In this document: positions 5,062 through 7,115 of the stretch, piece after piece
Numbering within the stretch: position 1 is the first letter of the stretch
Layout of the letters: every line of letters starts with the position of its first letter
Origin: Rhodospirillales bacterium
GTDB taxonomy: Bacteria; Pseudomonadota; Alphaproteobacteria; Rhodospirillales; Casp-alpha2
Assembly: GCA_028282185.1 (NCBI GenBank)
Contig: JANQIJ010000244.1
Span: 1 to 7,115 of the forward strand
Length of the DNA stretch: 7,115 nucleotides
Direction: 5' to 3'
Notes under the pieces: model-generated
Told to the model about the DNA's origin: nothing
The model's input: only the letters and a program-made list of their open reading frames with translations
Databases searched by the model: none
Program-made: the position numbers and the translations under genes

Positions 5062-5898
5062 ATGAGGCCCAACAATCGTTGCTTCCTGTCATGCTTGGCG
5101 CTTGCCTGGATCATGGCCATTTCCGCGCCCGCGTCGGCGGTGGAGATCGCGCCGCATCGTGCGATCTATGGCCTGTCCTTCGGCAACGTCAGCGGCGCCA
5201 TCCGCTTCACAGGTGTCGAGGGCTTGCTGACCCGTTCGATCGAGCGGACCTGCGACGGCTGGATCGTTGCCGAACACCTGGTCATGCGCCTGTTGACCCG
5301 GGTCGGCGGCGCGATCGACCGGGAAGTCCGCTTCACCGGCTGGGAATCGGCGGATGGGACCGACTATCGTTTCGCCGCCCGGACCATCAGCAAGGTCGTC
5401 AATGAAGACAAGCGCGTCAAGGGACGGTTGCAGGTGACCCGCGAAGGCGCCGCCGGCACCGCCCGATACGACCTGCCGGAGGGCAAGAGGGTCAAGGTCC
5501 CGGAAGGCACCTATCTGCCTATCGGGCATTTGCGCAAGTTGCTGGGCGCGGCGGCAGACGGCATGCGCCAGGTGTCGTTTCACCTGTTCGACGGGTCCGA
5601 GGAAAAAGGCCCCAATCTGGTATCCAGCTTCATCACGGGCCGCCTGCCGGCGGGTCCTGCGGAGGCGCAAATCCCGTCCAGCCCAAAGGTTGATCAGGGC
5701 GGGTTGACCACGAGACCCGGTTGGCGGGTCAGCGCGGCGTTCTTCGAAGGCGGCGCGCGCCAGGAAACACCGACGTTTCAGATCGACATGGAATTGCTCG
5801 ACAACGGCGTGCTGCGCCGCATGGTCCTGGACCTGGGTCCTTTTTCGGTGATTCAGAGCCTCCGCGAAATCCAGCCCCTGGATCCGCCCGCCTGTTGA
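5062..5898 (+). CDS. eipB: EipB-family (DUF1849) periplasmic envelope-integrity protein
   Basis: This 278-residue protein matches the EipB/DUF1849 family of Alphaproteobacteria, in which Brucella EipB is a periplasmic beta-spiral protein needed for cell envelope integrity. A signal peptide covers residues 1-26 (ending SAPASA). The mature start has the family pattern APHRAIYGLSF, followed by ERTCDGW, a REVRFTGWES strand with DGTDYRF, the LP-to-L stretch VPEGTYLPIGHLRKLL, FHLFDGSEEKG, and a C-terminal strand set (QIDMELLDNGVLRRMVLDLG). Cys64 and the last residue Cys278 correspond to the cysteine pair known to form a disulfide in Brucella EipB, and the length is close to that protein. The gene lies nine bases after the lipoprotein stop with no visible Shine-Dalgarno sequence, so it probably depends on upstream translation. 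Being in line with the channel-containing cluster hints at a shared envelope role, which is inference. Confidence 0.9.
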   Translation: MRPNNRCFLSCLALAWIMAISAPASAVEIAPHRAIYGLSFGNVSGAIRFTGVEGLLTRSIERTCDGWIVAEHLVMRLLTRVGGAIDREVRFTGWESADGTDYRFAARTISKVVNEDKRVKGRLQVTREGAAGTARYDLPEGKRVKVPEGTYLPIGHLRKLLGAAADGMRQVSFHLFDGSEEKGPNLVSSFITGRLPAGPAEAQIPSSPKVDQGGLTTRPGWRVSAAFFEGGARQETPTFQIDMELLDNGVLRRMVLDLGPFSVIQSLREIQPLDPPAC

Positions 5899-5901
5899 TC
5901 C

Positions 5902-5942
5902 GGGCCGGCGTCCGCCGTCCGCCGTCCTCCGGTTGCCGGCCC
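5902..5942. terminator. Possible stem-loop between convergent genes
   Basis: GGGCCGGC (5902-5909) and GCCGGCCC (5935-5942) form a perfect 8-bp stem around a 25-base loop, in the 50-base space between two converging genes. The loop contains repeated GTCCGCC units. There is no T-run on either side, so this would not be a classical Rho-independent terminator. Its position makes a bidirectional transcript end plausible. Confidence 0.35.
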
Positions 5943-5948
5943 CGCCGG

Positions 5949-6785
5949 TTATCCGTTGCGCGCCTGGGCGACCAGTTGGCGCAACTGTTCCAGGCTGATC
6001 AGTCCCGGGACCAATTCGTTGCCGATCACGAAGGCCGGCGTGCCCCGGATGTTGAGGCTCTGCGCCAATTGGTGGTTGCTGTCGATGCGGGCGTCGATTT
6101 CCGGTGAATCCATGGTCTTTCTGACCGCTTCCGGGTCCAGGCCCAGTTCGCCGGCCAGACGCATCACCCGTGATTCCGAAACGTTGCCAGTGCTGGCCAT
6201 TAGGGCGTTGTGGAAGGGTTCGTATTTCTTGGGATCGAGCTTGTGTACCGCCAAGGCGGCGCGCGCCGCGAAAACGGATTGATCGCCCAGAATGGGGAAT
6301 TCCTTGAACACGATGCGCAGGTTCTTGTCGGTCTTGAGCGCTTCCTTGATGGTCGGCAGCACGCGTTTGCAATAGCCGCAGCGGTAGTCAAAGAATTCGA
6401 CGATGGTCACGTCGCCGTCCGGGTTGCCGCCGACGGGCGAGCCCGGATCGCTGACCAGGGCGGCGCGACGATGGGCCAGGGCGGCGCGGGCCATTTCCTC
6501 TTGGTGGCGTTCGACCTGTTCCCGATAGATACGAATCGCGTCGATCACCACTTCCGGATTGGCCAAGAGATAGTCGCGGATGATTTTCTCCGTGGCGGCC
6601 CGCTGGGCCGGGTCGATCGATGCGGACCCCGCGGTGGTTTCCGGTTGATTTTGGGCAGCCGGCGCAGGGGCTGTCGACTGGGCCAAGGCGTCGGTCGGCG
6701 CGGCAACAACGGCGCCTAGGACGGCCAGCGCGGCAACGGCCCTACACCAGGCCCGGCGGACCGAAAAAGGGATCGAACGCGGCAT
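5949..6785 (-). CDS. DsbA/ScsC-type periplasmic thiol-disulfide oxidoreductase
   Basis: This 278-residue protein has a signal peptide (1-35, ending DALA) and an Ala/Pro/Gln-rich spacer. A helical N-terminal segment at about 58-95 (EKIIRDYLLANPEVVIDAI) resembles the ScsC-type N-terminal domain. The thioredoxin-fold domain follows: strand DVTIVEFFDYRC, active site Cys136-Gly-Tyr-Cys139, an inserted helical domain, and the cis-proline motif RGTP (Thr249-Pro250) followed by AFVIGNELVPG. Such proteins introduce or rearrange disulfides in the periplasm; the N-terminal helices in ScsC drive oligomer formation and isomerase activity. Whether this one is an oxidase or an isomerase cannot be decided from sequence. 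The start is supported by AAGGAGA about eight bases before the ATG. It converges on the EipB-family gene, and the neighbouring exported proteins carry paired cysteines that could be its substrates. Confidence 0.93.
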   Translation of the reverse strand: MPRSIPFSVRRAWCRAVAALAVLGAVVAAPTDALAQSTAPAPAAQNQPETTAGSASIDPAQRAATEKIIRDYLLANPEVVIDAIRIYREQVERHQEEMARAALAHRRAALVSDPGSPVGGNPDGDVTIVEFFDYRCGYCKRVLPTIKEALKTDKNLRIVFKEFPILGDQSVFAARAALAVHKLDPKKYEPFHNALMASTGNVSESRVMRLAGELGLDPEAVRKTMDSPEIDARIDSNHQLAQSLNIRGTPAFVIGNELVPGLISLEQLRQLVAQARNG

Positions 6786-6791
6786 GCGGCG

Positions 6792-6798
6792 GGTCTCC
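6792..6798 (-). promoter_or_regulatory. Ribosome binding site of the thiol oxidoreductase gene
   Basis: Read on the minus strand, AAGGAGA stands about eight bases before the ATG whose first base is 6785. It supports the longest start and a complete signal peptide. Confidence 0.8.
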
Positions 6799-6810
6799 TT
6801 GTTGGTTGGC

Positions 6811-6823
6811 CCGCATCATGCGG
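6811..6823. repeat. 13-bp perfect palindrome upstream of the thiol oxidoreductase gene
   Basis: CCGCAT, a central C, and ATGCGG form a perfect dyad 26 bases upstream of the start codon. It overlaps the suggested -10 element, so it could be a repressor binding site, or by chance a small hairpin in the leader. Confidence 0.5.
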
Positions 6824-6843
6824 CAGAGGCGATGCCGGGGCAA
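6815..6843 (-). promoter_or_regulatory. Possible sigma-70-type promoter of the thiol oxidoreductase gene
   Basis: On the minus strand, TTGCCC (6838-6843) and CATGAT (6815-6820) are separated by 17 bases. Each matches the sigma-70 consensus at four of six positions. Matches of this quality can occur by chance in such DNA; position and spacing are the support. Confidence 0.3.
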
Positions 6844-6869
6844 GGTTTCCGACCCCTTGCGAGCAGGCG

Positions 6870-6886
6870 CCCGGGGTGCCCCCGGG
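6870..6886 (-). terminator. Strong GC hairpin downstream of the right-edge gene
   Basis: CCCGGGG and CCCCGGG flank the loop TGC, giving a perfect 7-bp stem. It lies 18 bases beyond the stop codon of the minus-strand gene at the right edge. There is no T-run, so termination is only a suggestion. The rest of the space 6786-6904 holds the promoter-like elements listed and no gene that I can see. Confidence 0.4.
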
Positions 6887-6904
6887 TTCCTAATGTGCAG
6901 GGGG

Positions 6905-7115
6905 TCAGCGGATCAACCGGATATCGGAAATCAACGCCGCCGGTGGCGGTGGTTTGCCCCTATGGACGGTGGCGCGAACGGCGACGAACAGGATGCGCGT
7001 GTCCCGGGTCGACAGGCCCGGCCAGGCCCGGTCGTGCAGTGCGATCAGGTCGACGCCTTCCGTCCAGCGCTTGCCGAGCGCTTCTTCCCCGCCGCGAACG
7101 GTGTAGCGCGCCGGA
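6905..7115 (-). CDS. C-terminal end of an unidentified protein, partial at the right edge
   Basis: Read on the minus strand, an open frame enters from the right edge and runs for 69 codons to a TGA at 6905-6907. It contains no Met codon, so the start lies outside the window. The sequence looks like real protein: alternating polar and hydrophobic strands (TEGVDLIALHDRAWPG, TRILFVAVRATV), a GKPPPPAA turn and a final strand (LISDIRLIR). The pattern of GG..ALG.RW, then a hydrophobic strand and a closing SDIRL, loosely recalls the C-terminus of DUF3047 beta-sandwich proteins, but the family's usual Asp-Thr-Asp-Asn stretch is not present, so I leave it unnamed. Third codon positions are GC-rich like the neighbours. 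It has the same direction as the thiol oxidoreductase gene but is separated from it by about 119 bases containing a hairpin. Confidence 0.6.
   Translation of the reverse strand, partial: PARYTVRGGEEALGKRWTEGVDLIALHDRAWPGLSTRDTRILFVAVRATVHRGKPPPPAALISDIRLIR

Noticed and set aside
5089..6372. Minus-strand open frame of 427 codons
   Set aside because: It covers the EipB-family gene in antisense and part of the oxidoreductase gene in another frame of the same strand. Both of those have clear family matches and signals, so this is a shadow.
1..7115. CRISPR array, tRNA, rRNA or insertion sequence
   Set aside because: I saw no regularly spaced direct repeats, no tRNA cloverleaf or rRNA sequence, and no transposase or terminal inverted repeats.

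Overview
The window is GC-rich, densely coding DNA from a Gram-negative bacterium, most likely an alphaproteobacterium (perhaps Rhodospirillales). The support is an EipB/DUF1849 protein, a family typical of Alphaproteobacteria, together with strong GC bias at third codon positions and a full set of envelope signals (Sec signal peptides, a lipobox, inner-membrane helices). The exact genus cannot be read from the sequence.

Layout. Eight genes run left to right from the left edge to position 5898 with gaps of 1 to 56 bases, so they look like one transcription unit. In order they are: (1) a cysteine-free coiled-coil cytosolic protein that probably enters from upstream; (2) a small secreted helical protein; (3) a MotA/TolQ/ExbB-like four-helix membrane protein; (4) a single-helix membrane protein with a coiled coil and a Pro/Ala linker; (5) a TonB-shaped protein (N-terminal anchor, long proline-rich stretch, C-terminal periplasmic domain); (6) a secreted protein with a possible degenerate caspase-like fold; (7) an outer-membrane-type lipoprotein; (8) an EipB-family periplasmic protein. 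Facing them from the right is a DsbA/ScsC-type thiol oxidoreductase (5949-6785, minus strand). At the right edge is the C-terminal end of another minus-strand gene (6905-7115) that has no start codon in the window.

How they may work together. Genes 1 to 7 would place parts in the cytosol, inner membrane, periplasm and outer membrane, around an ExbB-like channel subunit. This is the layout of a Tol- or Ton-like trans-envelope machine, but no recognisable ExbD/TolR, TolA, TolB or Pal is present and I cannot match the set to a described system. All four exported proteins 5 to 8 have exactly two cysteines outside their signal/anchor/lipobox segments, whereas proteins 1 to 4 have none. With a CGYC oxidoreductase next door, this suggests disulfide-dependent folding of the exported parts. 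The cluster is the main candidate for an undescribed system; its function is unknown.
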